DNA of 64,000 nucleotides from Burkholderiaceae bacterium (GTDB lineage: Bacteria > Pseudomonadota > Gammaproteobacteria > Burkholderiales > Burkholderiaceae_D): contig SCTK01000014.1 of the NCBI GenBank assembly GCA_004298905.1, positions 156,400 to 220,399 of the forward strand, in the 5' to 3' direction. This document shows, one piece after another, positions 53,330 to 63,565 of this stretch. The notes beneath the pieces were generated by a model that had not been told where the DNA came from, made no database searches, and saw nothing but the letters and a program-made list of their open reading frames with translations. The stretch's first letter is position 1. Every line of letters begins with the position of its first letter. Both the position numbers and the translations under genes were made by a program.

Positions 53330-53695
53330 TTAACCCAAGGCCTCGATCTTTTTCAACAACTCGGCTGGATTGACCGGCTTGACCAGATAATCGCTGGCCC
53401 CTTGACGCAGACCCCAGATACGATCCGTTTCCTGATCCTTGCTGGTGCACATGATGATCGGAATATTCTGCGTGATCGGATCCTTGGAAATCGCGCGCGT
53501 GGTCTGGAAGCCATTCTGGCCCGGCATGACCACATCCATCAGAATCAGGTCGGGTTTTTCGGATTTCGATTTTTCAATCGCTTCCTGACCATTCTCGGCT
53601 GTGACCACGCCGTAACCTTTCTTGGTCAGCAGGTCCACCAGAAAATAACGCTCGGTGGGCGAGTCGTCCACCACTAAAACTTTACGTACAGGCAT
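53330..53695 (-). CDS. pilH: Single-domain response regulator PilH
   Basis: Receiver-only protein of 121 aa: VLVVDDSPTERYFLVDLLTK near 6, phospho-acceptor Asp in LILMDVVMPGQNGFQTT near 52, Thr/Ser in IIMCTSKDQ near 83 and Lys in YLVKPVNP near 103. There is no output domain. In twitching systems PilH controls PilT-linked retraction or acts as a phosphate sink. A TAGGAGA Shine-Dalgarno precedes the ATG. Confidence 0.92.
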   Translation of the reverse strand: MPVRKVLVVDDSPTERYFLVDLLTKKGYGVVTAENGQEAIEKSKSEKPDLILMDVVMPGQNGFQTTRAISKDPITQNIPIIMCTSKDQETDRIWGLRQGASDYLVKPVNPAELLKKIEALG

Positions 53696-53726
53696 AAAAA
53701 TCTCCTACATGCGCCCCGCGCCACAC

Positions 53727-54113
53727 TCAAGCAGACGGTTTGGCATGGGTACTCACGGTTTTCAATAAACTATCTTTGGTAAAGGGTTTGGTCAAATATT
53801 CGTCCGAGCCGACCAGACGCCCGCGCGCCCGGTCAAACAAGCCATCCTTGGAGGACAGCATCACCACCGGAGTATCGTGGAAGCGCGGACTCTTTTTGAT
53901 CAGCGCACAGGTCTGATAGCCGTCCAGACGCGGCATCAGGATGTCGCAAAAAATCAGGTTCGGATGATGGTCGTTGATTTTCGCCAGCGCATCGAAGCCA
54001 TCTTCAGCGAGAATGACATGACACCCCGCCTGCGTCAGAAAAATTTCTGCGCTTCGGCGGATGGTATTGCTGTCATCAATCACCATCACCTTCAAACCCG
54101 CAATATCGGACAT
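53727..54113 (-). CDS. pilG: Single-domain response regulator PilG
   Basis: Receiver-only protein of 128 aa: VMVIDDSNTIRRSAEIFLTQ near 9, acceptor Asp in LIFCDILMPRLDGYQTC near 55 and Lys in YLTKPFTKD near 106. PilG promotes pilus extension through PilB and the FimV/adenylate cyclase axis. It is the first gene of the operon, with AAGGA before the ATG. The 183 bases upstream contain an inverted repeat CGGTAAA/TTTACCG at 54243-54260. Confidence 0.92.
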   Translation of the reverse strand: MSDIAGLKVMVIDDSNTIRRSAEIFLTQAGCHVILAEDGFDALAKINDHHPNLIFCDILMPRLDGYQTCALIKKSPRFHDTPVVMLSSKDGLFDRARGRLVGSDEYLTKPFTKDSLLKTVSTHAKPSA

Positions 54114-54242
54114 GCTGGGGAGTTCCTTACCATTTTAAGCAACACACGTTGGCGCCAAGCTGCCTGACTGCGCGCCCAGCAGCGCGCTTGCCTCCGGTGC
54201 GCGCCATCACGTGCGCGCCCATTGTAACGAGCCCCCCGCCCC

Positions 54243-54260
54243 CGGTAAAGGGTTTTACCG
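54243..54260. other. Small inverted repeat between pilG and the rubredoxin gene
   Basis: CGGTAAA and TTTACCG (7-base arms, 4-base loop) lie 37 bases downstream of the rubredoxin stop and 130 bases upstream of pilG. No U-tract follows on the minus strand. It may end the rubredoxin transcript weakly or be a regulator site. Confidence 0.3.
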
Positions 54261-54296
54261 CACTTTGCGGCTTTCGGCACACTAGGGGCAGCCCCA

Positions 54297-54461
54297 TCAA
54301 ATCTCGATCATCTCGAAATCTTCCTTGCGCGCGCCGCATTCGGGGCAGGTCCAGTTCACCGGCACATCCTCCCAGCGCGTTCCCGGCGCGATCCCTTCCT
54401 CGGGACAACCTTTTTCTTCATCGTAGATCCAGCCACATATCAAACACATCCAGGTTTTCAT
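54297..54461 (-). CDS. Rubredoxin
   Basis: 54-aa iron protein. The two CxxC-type iron ligand pairs are CLICGWIYDEEKG (Cys6, Cys9) and CPECGARKEDFE (Cys39, Cys42), with the usual APGTRWEDVPVNW stretch between. A GTGGAGTG Shine-Dalgarno precedes the ATG. Rubredoxins pass single electrons to oxidoreductases. In pseudomonads and betaproteobacteria a rubredoxin gene often sits between thiD/hemL and pilG, as it does here. It diverges from thiD. Confidence 0.95.
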   Translation of the reverse strand: MKTWMCLICGWIYDEEKGCPEEGIAPGTRWEDVPVNWTCPECGARKEDFEMIEI

Positions 54462-54658
54462 TGCACTCCACTCGCCGCGATCCTTGATCGCATTATCGGC
54501 CGCTGCGGCCGTTAAAATAGCGAGAGTCTAACCGATGCCGCGCAAGCCATGCAGCGCCCCAGATGCTGCGATAATCGGCCTCACACTGTATTTGAAAAAC
54601 CCTGGCCCCGGCTGTCCCTGTCTGTTTTCTATACTCGACCCCACCCCATGTCCACTCT

Positions 54659-55483
54659 ATGCCCACCGCTGCGACACCCCCGCTCGTGATGACCTTTTCG
54701 GCCAGCGACCCCACGGGCGGGGCTGGCCTGCAGGCCGACCTGCTGACGCTGGCGCGCCTGCGTTGTCATGCGTTGACCGTGGTAACGGCCCTGACGGTTC
54801 AGGACACGGCCGGCGTGCAGCAAGTGCATGCCGTGGGCGCAGATCAGGTTGCAGCGCAGGCGCGCGCGCTGCTGAAAGAAATGCAGGTCGCCGCCTTCAA
54901 GATCGGTCTGCTGGGCAGCACGGAAAACATCATGGCGATCGCCAGGATTCTGGCTGACTACCCGGACGTGCCGCTGGTGCTCGACCCGGTGCTGGCGTCC
55001 GGCCGCGGCGACCTGCTGGCGGGCGCCGATCAACGCGATGCCTTGTGTGAACTTTTGTTACCGCGCACCACCGTGTTGACGCCAAACAGCCTGGAGGCCC
55101 GTCAACTGGTACACCAGCAGACAGACCGGGAGACGATTGACTTGCCCGCCTGCGCCGCATCACTCATAGCCCGGGGCTGCGCCTACGTCTTGCTCACCGG
55201 CAGTCACGAAGACACACCCGATGTATGCAATACCCTGTACGACAAGGGCGGTGAAATCAGGCGCGATCGCTGGCCGCGCCTGCCGGGTTCGTATCATGGT
55301 TCCGGCTGCACGCTGGCCAGCGCGTTGGCCGCGTATCTGGCGCAGGGCATGGACATCGCTGCTGCGGCGCAAGCGGCGCAGCACTTCACCTGGCACACGC
55401 TGCAAAATGGCTTCCAGCCCGGCCTGGGGCAATTTCTGCCCGACCGCATGGCGCTTTTTGACCCCGGACACGAAGCGTCATGA
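54659..55483 (+). CDS. thiD: Hydroxymethylpyrimidine/phosphomethylpyrimidine kinase
   Basis: Ribokinase-fold HMP(-P) kinase of 274 aa in thiamine synthesis: MTFSASDPTGGAGLQADLLT near 11, VVTALTVQDTAGV near 41, VLDPVLASGRGD near 105, LTPNSLEARQLV near 139 and the anion hole/catalytic Asp region LPGSYHGSGCTLASALAAYL near 214. The stop overlaps the thiE ATG (ATGA). Confidence 0.94.
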   Translation: MPTAATPPLVMTFSASDPTGGAGLQADLLTLARLRCHALTVVTALTVQDTAGVQQVHAVGADQVAAQARALLKEMQVAAFKIGLLGSTENIMAIARILADYPDVPLVLDPVLASGRGDLLAGADQRDALCELLLPRTTVLTPNSLEARQLVHQQTDRETIDLPACAASLIARGCAYVLLTGSHEDTPDVCNTLYDKGGEIRRDRWPRLPGSYHGSGCTLASALAAYLAQGMDIAAAAQAAQHFTWHTLQNGFQPGLGQFLPDRMALFDPGHEAS

Positions 55484-56121
55484 CTACGCCACTGCGCGGC
55501 ATCTATGCCATTACTCCCGATTGGCCTGACGCCGAACGGATTCACGAGGCCGCGCTCGCTGCGCTGGCCGGGGGCATCAGGCTGCTGCAATTGCGCTACA
55601 AGGGCGATGCGGCGACCAGACGTTCACTGGCCCGCCGCTTGCACACCGCTTGCACCGAATTCGAGGCAGCGCTGATCATCAACGATGATCTCGACCTGGC
55701 GTGCGAGATTGATGCGCACGGCGTGCATTTGGGCCAGCACGACGGCGCACTCGCAGGCGCGCGCGCGCGCCTGCATCCGCAGCAGTGGCTGGGCGCCTCT
55801 TGCTACAATCGGCTCGACCTGGCGCAGGCCGCCGTCGCAGCAGGCGCGGACTATGTGGCTTTCGGCAGCGTATTTGCCTCGCACACCAAACCCGATGCCG
55901 TGCACGCGCCGCTGGAATTGTTTGCGCAGGCGCGCAGACTCAATGTTCCGTGTATCGCCATCGGCGGCATTACGCTGGACAATGCGCCACGCGTCTTTAC
56001 CGCCGGCGCGGATGCCGTGGCCGTGATTGCCGATTTGTTTGAACAAGACGATATTCAGGCGCGCGCCGCTGCCTTTGTCGCAGCGTTCGATGCGCGCGTG
56101 CCGCCGCTTCAAACCCCATAA
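55480..56121 (+). CDS. thiE: Thiamine phosphate synthase
   Basis: TIM-barrel enzyme of 213 aa joining HMP-PP and thiazole phosphate. It has LLQLRYKGDAATRR near 35, LIINDDLDLACEIDAHGVHL near 65, GASCYNR near 105, YVAFGSVFASHTKPDA near 123 and CIAIGGITLDNAPRV near 160. It is slightly short but complete. hemL follows 18 bases on. Confidence 0.94.
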   Translation: MTTPLRGIYAITPDWPDAERIHEAALAALAGGIRLLQLRYKGDAATRRSLARRLHTACTEFEAALIINDDLDLACEIDAHGVHLGQHDGALAGARARLHPQQWLGASCYNRLDLAQAAVAAGADYVAFGSVFASHTKPDAVHAPLELFAQARRLNVPCIAIGGITLDNAPRVFTAGADAVAVIADLFEQDDIQARAAAFVAAFDARVPPLQTP

Positions 56122-56139
56122 CCCTTGCAAGGATTCGCA

Positions 56140-57432
56140 ATGTCACGCAACGAAGAACTCTTCACCCGCGCCCAGCAACGCATTCCCGGCGGCGTGAATT
56201 CTCCCGTGCGCGCCTTCCGCTCGGTGGGTGGCACACCGTGTTTCATCACGCATGCTGAGGGGCCGTATTTCTGGGATGCGGATGGCAAGCGTTATATCGA
56301 TTACATCGGCTCGTGGGGGCCGATGGTGCTGGGGCATTCGCACCCGGAAGTGGTCAAGGCCGTAATCGAAGCCGCCGCGCGCGGCTTGTCTTTTGGTGCG
56401 CCCACTGAAGGCGAAATCGAAATGGCCGAAACGTTGTGCGCCATGCTGCCTTCGCTTGAACAAGTACGCCTGGTCAGTTCCGGCACCGAAGCGACGATGA
56501 GCGCGATCCGCTTGGCGCGCGGCTTTACCGGCCGCCACAAGATCATCAAGTTTGAAGGCTGCTATCACGGCCATGCCGACAGCCTGCTGGTGAAAGCGGG
56601 CTCCGGCTTGTTGACCTTGGGTAATCCCACCTCTGCCGGCGTGCCGCCGGAATTTGCCGCGCACACGCTGGTGCTCGATTACAACCAGCCGCAGCAAGTG
56701 GTCGATGCGTTCGCGCAATACCCCGATCAAATCGCCTGCATCATCGTCGAGCCGGTGGCGGGCAACATGAACTTGATCAAACCTGCGCCCGGTTTTCTGG
56801 AAACCCTGCGCGAACAATGCACACAACATGGCGCAGTGTTGATTTTCGATGAGGTGATGACCGGTTTCCGCGTCGGCCCGCAAGGCGCACAGGGCGTGAC
56901 CGGTATCACGCCCGATCTCACCACGCTCGGCAAGATCATCGGCGGCGGCATGCCGGTGGGCGCTTTCGGTGGGCGCCGCGACATCATGCAGCACATCGCG
57001 CCGCTTGGCAGCGTGTATCAAGCGGGCACGCTCTCGGGCAACCCGGTGGCCGTCGCCGCTGGATTGAAAACCTTGCAACTGCTGCGCCAACCGGGTTTCT
57101 ACGAACGCTTGAGTGCACAGACAACGGCACTCACGCAAGGTCTGCAAGCTGCGGCACACGCCGCCCGCATTCCTTTCTGCGCTGATGCCATTGGCGGCAT
57201 GTTCGGCATCTATTTCTCTGAGCAGGTTCCAACAAGTTTCAAGGAAGTGAATCTGTGCGAGCGCGAACGCTTCAATCGCTTCTTCCACGCCATGCTGAAT
57301 CACGGCATCTACCTGGCCCCCTCCGCTTTCGAGGCGGGGTTCGTTTCGATTCAACATGAGCAGACCATTATCGATGCCACCCTCAACGCTGCCGCGGAAT
57401 GTTTTTCAGGTTTGCATCTACCGGACGCCTGA
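56140..57432 (+). CDS. hemL: Glutamate-1-semialdehyde 2,1-aminomutase
   Basis: PLP enzyme of 430 aa making 5-aminolevulinate for heme by the C5 pathway. It has [20 protein letters not shown] near 14, [17 protein letters not shown] near 119, [11 protein letters not shown] near 241 and Schiff-base Lys in [16 protein letters not shown] near 266. AGGA lies 7 bases before the ATG at 56140; an in-frame TTG five codons upstream is less likely. This is the housekeeping member, in contrast with the divergent class III aminotransferase at 19457. Confidence 0.96.
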   Translation: MSRNEELFTRAQQRIPGGVNSPVRAFRSVGGTPCFITHAEGPYFWDADGKRYIDYIGSWGPMVLGHSHPEVVKAVIEAAARGLSFGAPTEGEIEMAETLCAMLPSLEQVRLVSSGTEATMSAIRLARGFTGRHKIIKFEGCYHGHADSLLVKAGSGLLTLGNPTSAGVPPEFAAHTLVLDYNQPQQVVDAFAQYPDQIACIIVEPVAGNMNLIKPAPGFLETLREQCTQHGAVLIFDEVMTGFRVGPQGAQGVTGITPDLTTLGKIIGGGMPVGAFGGRRDIMQHIAPLGSVYQAGTLSGNPVAVAAGLKTLQLLRQPGFYERLSAQTTALTQGLQAAAHAARIPFCADAIGGMFGIYFSEQVPTSFKEVNLCERERFNRFFHAMLNHGIYLAPSAFEAGFVSIQHEQTIIDATLNAAAECFSGLHLPDA

Positions 57433-57458
57433 TGCCTGCCGGATCTGCTCACCGTTTT

Positions 57459-59168
57459 TTATTTCCTCAGCGCCTGCAAATGTTTGAACAAGCCGACGGT
57501 TGAAGCATCGTGCGTGTGACTGTAACTCTCGTCACCAGCCCCTGAAAATTGTTGGCCCAACTCGGCGGCCAATGTCTTGCCTAACTCCACACCCCATTGA
57601 TCAAAAGGGTTGATGTCCCAGATCGCCGCTTGCACAAACACCTTGTGCTCATACAGTGCAATCAGCGCGCCCAGACCGGCGGGATCGAGTTTGTCCAGCA
57701 CCAGGGTATTGCTCGGACGGTTGCCGGTGAAGGTGCGGTGCGGCGCAAGGGCCGCGCGTTCCGGCGGCATTTCCGCCAGCACCTCTTCGATTGTCTTGCC
57801 AAAAGCGAATGCCTGCGATTGCGCCAGGCAGTTGGCCATGAGGGTTGGATGATGTCCATTCACGCCGCTGTCGTCCTGCGCCACAGCGATGAAATCGACG
57901 GGAATCACTTGCGGGCCTTGATGCAGCAATTGAAAATAGGCGTGCTGACCATTGGTGCCCGGCTCGCCGAAAAGTACCGGGCATGTCGCGTAGTCGAGCG
58001 TGCGGCCCTCAATGCTGACGCGCTTGCCATTGCTTTCCATTTCCAGTTGCTGCAGATAGGCGGGAAAGCCCGCCAGCCGCTGATCATAGGGTGCAATCGA
58101 CTGTGCATGGCGCGCAAGGAAATTGGTGTTCCAGATCCCCATCAGCGCAAACAGCACGGGCAGGTTGCGTTCCAGTGGCGCGCTGCCAAAGTGCCGGTCC
58201 ATCGCATGCGCGCCGGCGAGGAATTGCCGGAAATTCTCCGGGCCGATCGACAGCATCAGAGACAGGCCAATGGCACTCCAAAGTGAGTAGCGGCCACCGA
58301 CCCAATCCCAGAACGGGAAGACGTTTTCAGCAGCGATGCCGAACACTTGCGCCGCGGTCACGTTGGTCGATGCAGCCACAAAATGCTTGTGCAGTTCGGC
58401 CTCCGGGCAGCCCTGCGCCAGCATCCAGGCGCGCGCGCTGTGCGCATTCATCATCGTTTCCTGCGTGGTGAATGTTTTGGACGCGATGATGAAGAGGGTT
58501 TGATCGGCTTCAACCTGACGCAACACGTCGGCCAGGTGCCAGCCATCGACATTGGAAACGAAATGAAATTGCAATGCGCTCTGCGCATAGGGCTGAAGTG
58601 CCTGCACCGCCATGCGCGGGCCCAGATCGGAACCGCCGATGCCGATGTTGACGACGTGGCGAATCGCTCGCGCGCGAAAGCCTTGCCACTGCTCAGAATG
58701 AATCTGCGTGCAGAGATCCGCCATGCGTTGCAGTACGGACTGTACGGCAGGGACAACATTTTCGCCCTGCACCTGAATGGCGGCCTGCGCGGGTGCGCGC
58801 AAGGCCGTGTGTAGCGCCGGGCGCTGCTCGGTGACATTGACCGGACGCCCTAGAAACATCGCATCGCGCTTTTGCTCCACAGCGCAGAGCTGCGCTAACT
58901 GCAGCAATTCCGTCAGCGCGGCTTGATCGATGTGCTGCTTGGAGTAGTCGAGCAGCAAGCCGTCGGTGCGTACGGACATTTGCTCAAAGCGTTGCACGCC
59001 GCTTTCACTCTTGCGATCGAACAACTCGCGCAAAGCGGGCATCTTGCTCGCGCGCTGCTGCAGGCTGCGCCACAGCGGGTGGGCAGAAATCAAGGGTTTG
59101 TCTGCTTCCGTGCGTGGCGGCGTTTTCAATCGATTAGCCCAGGGTACTTTTAACCGTGGCGATGACAT
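57459..59168 (-). CDS. pgi: Glucose-6-phosphate isomerase
   Basis: Phosphoglucose isomerase of up to 569 aa. It has [20 protein letters not shown] near 170, the first PGI signature around [19 protein letters not shown] near 400 (catalytic His) and the second in [12 protein letters not shown] near 520 (catalytic Lys). The ATG at 59168 makes the gene overlap tkt by 35 bases with only a weak ribosome site; a TTG at 59129 would shorten it by 13 residues. It forms a pentose-phosphate/glycolysis string with tkt and tal. Confidence 0.94.
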   Translation of the reverse strand: MSSPRLKVPWANRLKTPPRTEADKPLISAHPLWRSLQQRASKMPALRELFDRKSESGVQRFEQMSVRTDGLLLDYSKQHIDQAALTELLQLAQLCAVEQKRDAMFLGRPVNVTEQRPALHTALRAPAQAAIQVQGENVVPAVQSVLQRMADLCTQIHSEQWQGFRARAIRHVVNIGIGGSDLGPRMAVQALQPYAQSALQFHFVSNVDGWHLADVLRQVEADQTLFIIASKTFTTQETMMNAHSARAWMLAQGCPEAELHKHFVAASTNVTAAQVFGIAAENVFPFWDWVGGRYSLWSAIGLSLMLSIGPENFRQFLAGAHAMDRHFGSAPLERNLPVLFALMGIWNTNFLARHAQSIAPYDQRLAGFPAYLQQLEMESNGKRVSIEGRTLDYATCPVLFGEPGTNGQHAYFQLLHQGPQVIPVDFIAVAQDDSGVNGHHPTLMANCLAQSQAFAFGKTIEEVLAEMPPERAALAPHRTFTGNRPSNTLVLDKLDPAGLGALIALYEHKVFVQAAIWDINPFDQWGVELGKTLAAELGQQFSGAGDESYSHTHDASTVGLFKHLQALRK

Positions 59169-61155
59169 GCTCTATCGTCAGATCAAAATATTTGTAGAGC
59201 GCACTCGCAGGAGCGGATTCGCCAAAGCGATCGATACCCACCACACCGCCTTCCAGGCCAACATATTTGCGCCAGTAATCGCTGACGCCCGCCTCGACGG
59301 CAATACGCGGCAATCCTTTGGGCAAGACACTGGTTTGATACGCGGCGTCCTGACGATCGAACACGGACGTTGAAGGCATCGACACGACGCGCACTGGCAA
59401 CCCTTGCGCGCCCAGTTGTTCAGCCGCTTGCAGCGCGAGCTGCACTTCCGACCCGGTGGCGATAATGGCCGCACGGGCATCGGCCGCATCGCGCAACACA
59501 TAGCCGCCACGACGAATCGCGGCGATCTGCGCTTCAGTACGTGCAGCAAAGGGTAGATTCTGCCGCGACAGCAACAGGCTGGTCGGGCCATCGGCGCGTT
59601 CCAGCGACGCCAGCCAGGACACCGCCGTTTCAACCGTGTCACAGGGACGCCAGACATCGTGATTCGGAATCAGGCGCAGGCTGGCAGCATGCTCGATCGG
59701 CTGATGGGTCGGGCCATCTTCGCCGAGGCCGATGGAGTCATGCGTGAAGACATAGATCACGCGCTGTTTCATCAACGCCGCCACGCGCAGCGCGTTGCGT
59801 GCGTAATCGGAGAACACCAGGAAGGTGCCGCCGTAGGGAATGTAGCCGCCGTGCAGCGCCACGCCGCTCATCATTGCGCACATGCCGAATTCACGCACGC
59901 CATAACTGATGTGGTTGCCCGGCACAAAGGTGCCGCCCGCCCTGAGGGTGATCGACCCTTTGTAATTGGTCAGATTGGAACCGGTCAGATCGGCCGAGCC
60001 GCCCAGCATTTCCGGCAGCGCCGGGCCGAGCACATCGAGCGCCAATTGACTGGCTTTGCGGCTGGCAACCGTTTCCGCTTTCGCATTGGTCTGGCTGATC
60101 AGCTGGGCGCTGAGCTCGGCAAAATTATTCGGCAATTGCCCGCGCATACGACGCTCGAACTCAGCCGCCGCTTGCGGAAATTGTGCGCGATAGTTTTCGA
60201 GTGACTGATTCCAGTGTGTTTCTTGAGCCGCGCCTGCGGGCCGCGCATCCCACGCCGCATAGACATCGGCCGGAATGGTAAACGGCGCCTCGTTCCAGTC
60301 CAGGGCGGCGCGCGTGAGCGCGATTTCTTCATTACCCAAGGCTTCGCCGTGCGCCTTGGCAGTACCGGCGCGGTTGGGTGAGCCCTTGCCGATCTGGGTC
60401 TTGCAGCAAATCAGTGTCGGCCCGGCGTCGGCAGCAGCACTGGCTTTGGCCTGCTTGATGGCGGCATCGACGGCATCCACATCGTGCCCATCGACATTGG
60501 CGATCACTTGCCAGCCATAGGCGGCGAAACGCTTGGGCGTGTCGTCGGTAAACCAGTTCTCCACCTTGCCATCGATGGAAATGCCGTTGTCGTCATACAG
60601 CGCAATCAGTTTGGAAAGTTTGTAGGTGCCCGCCAGCGAACACACTTCGTGCGAAATGCCTTCCATCAAACAACCATCGCCAAGGAACACATAGGTGTGA
60701 TGATCGACCAGCGCGTGGCCGGGCTGATTGAATTGTGCCGCCAGCAATTTTTCCGCCAGCGCCATGCCCACCGCATTGGCAATGCCCTGACCCAGGGGAC
60801 CGGTCGTGGTTTCAACACCGGGGGTCAGGCCGAGTTCGGGATGGCCGGGCGTCTTCGAATGCAGTTGACGGAAATTTTTAATTTCTTCCATCGGCAGCTC
60901 GTAGCCGGTCAGATGCAGCAGCGCATAAAGCAGCATCGAGCCATGGCCATTGGACACCACCAGCCGGTCGCGGTTGAACCAGTGCGGGTTGGCCGGGTTG
61001 TGGCGCAGATGCCGCTGATAGAGGGCGACGGCAATTTCCGCCATCCCCATCGGCATGCCGGGATGGCCGGAATTGGCGGCTTGCACTGCGTCCATCGCCA
61101 GTGCGCGAATGGCATTGGCCATGCGATGTGTGTTTACTGCTTTATTGACTTCCAC
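59134..61155 (-). CDS. tkt: Transketolase
   Basis: Thiamine-diphosphate enzyme of 673 aa: [19 protein letters not shown] near 29, [19 protein letters not shown] near 155 (metal/ThDP GDG motif), [14 protein letters not shown] near 410 and [18 protein letters not shown] near 470. The start is a GTG at 61155 with AGGAGTT seven bases upstream; the ATG ten codons on would cut the first conserved helix. The order tal-tkt-pgi on the minus strand indicates one operon. Confidence 0.95.
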   Translation of the reverse strand: MEVNKAVNTHRMANAIRALAMDAVQAANSGHPGMPMGMAEIAVALYQRHLRHNPANPHWFNRDRLVVSNGHGSMLLYALLHLTGYELPMEEIKNFRQLHSKTPGHPELGLTPGVETTTGPLGQGIANAVGMALAEKLLAAQFNQPGHALVDHHTYVFLGDGCLMEGISHEVCSLAGTYKLSKLIALYDDNGISIDGKVENWFTDDTPKRFAAYGWQVIANVDGHDVDAVDAAIKQAKASAAADAGPTLICCKTQIGKGSPNRAGTAKAHGEALGNEEIALTRAALDWNEAPFTIPADVYAAWDARPAGAAQETHWNQSLENYRAQFPQAAAEFERRMRGQLPNNFAELSAQLISQTNAKAETVASRKASQLALDVLGPALPEMLGGSADLTGSNLTNYKGSITLRAGGTFVPGNHISYGVREFGMCAMMSGVALHGGYIPYGGTFLVFSDYARNALRVAALMKQRVIYVFTHDSIGLGEDGPTHQPIEHAASLRLIPNHDVWRPCDTVETAVSWLASLERADGPTSLLLSRQNLPFAARTEAQIAAIRRGGYVLRDAADARAAIIATGSEVQLALQAAEQLGAQGLPVRVVSMPSTSVFDRQDAAYQTSVLPKGLPRIAVEAGVSDYWRKYVGLEGGVVGIDRFGESAPASALYKYFDLTIEHVIATVKSTLG

Positions 61156-61186
61156 AATCTAACTCCTGATTCAATCACGTATTTGT

Positions 61187-62134
61187 CTATTTGTCTTGCT
61201 GACGCAGCGCGTTGATGTGCTGTTCCAGCTTGAGCGTGTCTTGTACAAAAATGCGAATGCCATCCGCCAGTTTTTCGGTCGCCATGGCTTCCTGATTCAA
61301 TTCAAAGCGAAATGACTTTTCGTCCAACGTCATACGTTCCAGCGTACGCTGCGCCGCCAGCTCAGGGCTCAAGCGGCGCGGCAGATCGCCCTCGGTGTTT
61401 TGCAGCTCTTGCAGCAACTCGGGGCTGATGGTCAGTAGATCGCAGCCCGCCAGTGCCTGAATTTGTCCGATGTTGCGGAAACTGGCGCCCATCACTTCAG
61501 TGGTGTAGCCGAATTTCTTGTAGTACTCGTAAATTCTCCGCACCGACAATACGCCGGGGTCTTCCTCTGCAGCAAAATCGCGCCCGTCGCGTTTCTTGTA
61601 CCAATCGGTAATGCGGCCGACAAAGGGGGAGATCAATTGTGCTCCCGCCTCGGCGCTCGCCACGGCTTGCGCCAGCGAAAACAGTAGCGTCATGTTGCAG
61701 CGGATGCCTTCACGCTGCAGTTGCTGCGCCGCCTGCACGCCTTCCCATGTGCTGGCCAATTTAATCAGGATGCGCGCACGATCGATACCGGCGACTTCGT
61801 ACAGCCGGATCAATTCACGCGCCTTGGCGATCGTCGCCTCGATATCGAACGAGAGCCGCGCATCGACTTCGGTCGAAACACGGCCCGGTATCAAAGCCAG
61901 AATTTCGCACCCAAAACGCACCAGCAAGCGATCGATCAACGCCCCGGCGTGGGCACCGGCGTGCCGCGTCACTTCCTCGCGCAGCAAGGCTTGATAATCG
62001 TCCTTTTGCACCGCGCGCAGAATCAGTGAAGGATTGGTGGTGGCATCCTGCGGCCGGTATTGCGCCAACTGCTTGAAGTCGCCCGTGTCCGCGACGACCG
62101 TGGTGACCTGTTTGAGTTGATCGAGGAGATTCAT
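61187..62134 (-). CDS. tal: Transaldolase
   Basis: TalB-type transaldolase of 315 aa: [19 protein letters not shown] at the start, [14 protein letters not shown] near 32, the Schiff-base Lys in [18 protein letters not shown] near 130, [19 protein letters not shown] near 155 and [13 protein letters not shown] near 178. The ATG at 62134 was chosen over an in-frame TTG six bases upstream. It is the first gene of the tal-tkt-pgi operon. Confidence 0.95.
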   Translation of the reverse strand: MNLLDQLKQVTTVVADTGDFKQLAQYRPQDATTNPSLILRAVQKDDYQALLREEVTRHAGAHAGALIDRLLVRFGCEILALIPGRVSTEVDARLSFDIEATIAKARELIRLYEVAGIDRARILIKLASTWEGVQAAQQLQREGIRCNMTLLFSLAQAVASAEAGAQLISPFVGRITDWYKKRDGRDFAAEEDPGVLSVRRIYEYYKKFGYTTEVMGASFRNIGQIQALAGCDLLTISPELLQELQNTEGDLPRRLSPELAAQRTLERMTLDEKSFRFELNQEAMATEKLADGIRIFVQDTLKLEQHINALRQQDK

Positions 62135-62327
62135 GCACAAAGTGGGTTTGATTTGCTCGGATCCGCGCCAGTTAGCTTCGTTAAGCGCCTAGTTTTAAAC
62201 GGGTTTTTTGCTGGGCGTTATTATGACATCCTTGCCCGCTTGGTTTTCTGGTGAAGGCTCTGTTTCGCTTAATTTTTCCTGGCCGCTGTCGTTAATTTAT
62301 CGTTAGTGGAGCCACGTCGAGGAGATC

Positions 62328-63251
62328 ATGAGCGTCATCGAACAGCTGTCGGAAACCACATCGCAGCCCAGCTTGAGTGAGGTTGAGATTGGCCTCTGGC
62401 TATCCACCTCGTTGCGTAAATTGCCTCCCATCTCCCCGCTGACCCCCAAGCTGATGCGCTTGAAGGCCAACGACGATGCCGACCTGGATGTGCTGCAGAA
62501 AATCATCGAGTCGGATCCCGGCTTGTCCGCGCGCATTATCGGCATGGCCAATTCGGTCTATTACGGCGCCACGGGACGCGGCGCCTTCAAAATCAATGAA
62601 GCGCTAATGCGTCTTGGCTATCAACAAGCCTGGCAAATATCACTGAGCTTTGTGCTCGGGAGCAGCGTCACCATCGATCCTATTCTACGCAGCGCCAAGC
62701 AAGCGCTGTGGGCGCACTCCTATGCGGTCGGCCTGACAGCACGTGAGTTCGCCACGCTGAGCGATATTCCCAACTGTGATCCGGATGTGGCATTTCTCGG
62801 CGGCTTTGTGCATGACATCGGCTATCTCGCCATTTTGGCACTGGAGTCGAAGAAAGCGCATGCCATGCTGTCCGAAGCACAAAATCCGGCGCAAGGTTAT
62901 CGGCACGGCCTGGAGACACATTACGGGTTGCCGCCCCATGAGTTGATTGGCGCGCAGCTTTGTGAGCTGTGGGGCTTGCCCGCAGAAATCGGGCAACTGG
63001 TTAAACATCACAATGAAGTGTCGCCCCTGGATATCGACATTCCAGAACAAGGTGTCCTGTGTGCTATGAGCTTGGCGCACTATTTAGCGATGCAAGTCTT
63101 CCCGCCCCAAGGGCTGATTTTCCAGGCCGATGAGACTGACGTCTCGGATCTGCTGGCCAATCTTGGCATTCCGGACAAGAAATACGACAAGCTGCATGAC
63201 TGGCTGACGGACAAAGCCGAGGGTATCCAGTTCCTGGCAACCTCTTCCTGA
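62328..63251 (+). CDS. HDOD-domain signalling protein
   Basis: HDOD-only protein of 307 aa. The domain begins LPPISPLTPKLMRL near 33, has IIESDPGLSARIIGMANSVY near 58 and INEALMRLGYQQAW near 88, and keeps an HD-like VAFLGGFVHDIGYLAIL near 150 and LVKHHNEVSPLD near 225. HDOD proteins regulate motility and gene expression, often with cyclic-di-GMP systems, without a proven enzyme activity. The Shine-Dalgarno is GAGGAG. It converges on the rRNA operon. Confidence 0.88.
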   Translation: MSVIEQLSETTSQPSLSEVEIGLWLSTSLRKLPPISPLTPKLMRLKANDDADLDVLQKIIESDPGLSARIIGMANSVYYGATGRGAFKINEALMRLGYQQAWQISLSFVLGSSVTIDPILRSAKQALWAHSYAVGLTAREFATLSDIPNCDPDVAFLGGFVHDIGYLAILALESKKAHAMLSEAQNPAQGYRHGLETHYGLPPHELIGAQLCELWGLPAEIGQLVKHHNEVSPLDIDIPEQGVLCAMSLAHYLAMQVFPPQGLIFQADETDVSDLLANLGIPDKKYDKLHDWLTDKAEGIQFLATSS

Positions 63252-63280
63252 TCGCGCGCAACATTCACGGCCACAAAGAA

Positions 63281-63314
63281 AAACCCCGCTTGATTTCTCA
63301 AGCGGGGTTTTTTT
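63281..63314. terminator. Bidirectional intrinsic terminator
   Basis: A perfect 12-base stem (AACCCCGCTTGA / TCAAGCGGGGTT) with a 4-base loop is followed by eight Ts on the plus strand and by a short T-rich run on the minus strand. It can end both the HDOD transcript and the rRNA operon, which converge here. Confidence 0.93.
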
Positions 63315-63321
63315 GTAACTT

Positions 63322-63439
63322 GCCTGACGATGTCCTACTTTCACACTCGGCAATTGAGCACTATCATCGGCGCTGAGTCGTTTCACGGTCCTGTTCGGGA
63401 TGGGAAGGGGTGGTACCAACTCGCTATGGTCATCAGGCA
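63322..63439 (-). rRNA. rrf: 5S ribosomal RNA
   Basis: The minus strand starts TGCCTGATGACCATAGCGAG and ends GACATCGTCAGGC; the ends pair to form helix I. The conserved CCCATCCCGAACAGG and CGCCGATGATAGT segments are present. About 118 bases; ends are estimated to within a few bases. Confidence 0.97.
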
Positions 63440-63565
63440 TAACTTGTTGACTTCCTGTTCTGGCAAACGCCATAACAAGAAATCCAATCTGGAGAGAAGT
63501 AAATTGATTGTGATCGTAATCACATTAAATATTTAGCGTGCCTGTCTATAACGCAAGGTTATAGG
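63440..63565 (-). other. 23S-5S spacer with palindrome
   Basis: No tRNA gene is present in this roughly 126-base spacer. It contains the perfect 16-base palindrome TGTGATCGTAATCACA (about 63510-63525, the centre CGTA being imperfect), probably an rRNA-processing stem. Confidence 0.5.

Noticed and set aside
56143..57357. 404-codon minus-strand frame over hemL
   Set aside because: Antisense to a textbook HemL; no motif or ribosome-binding site.
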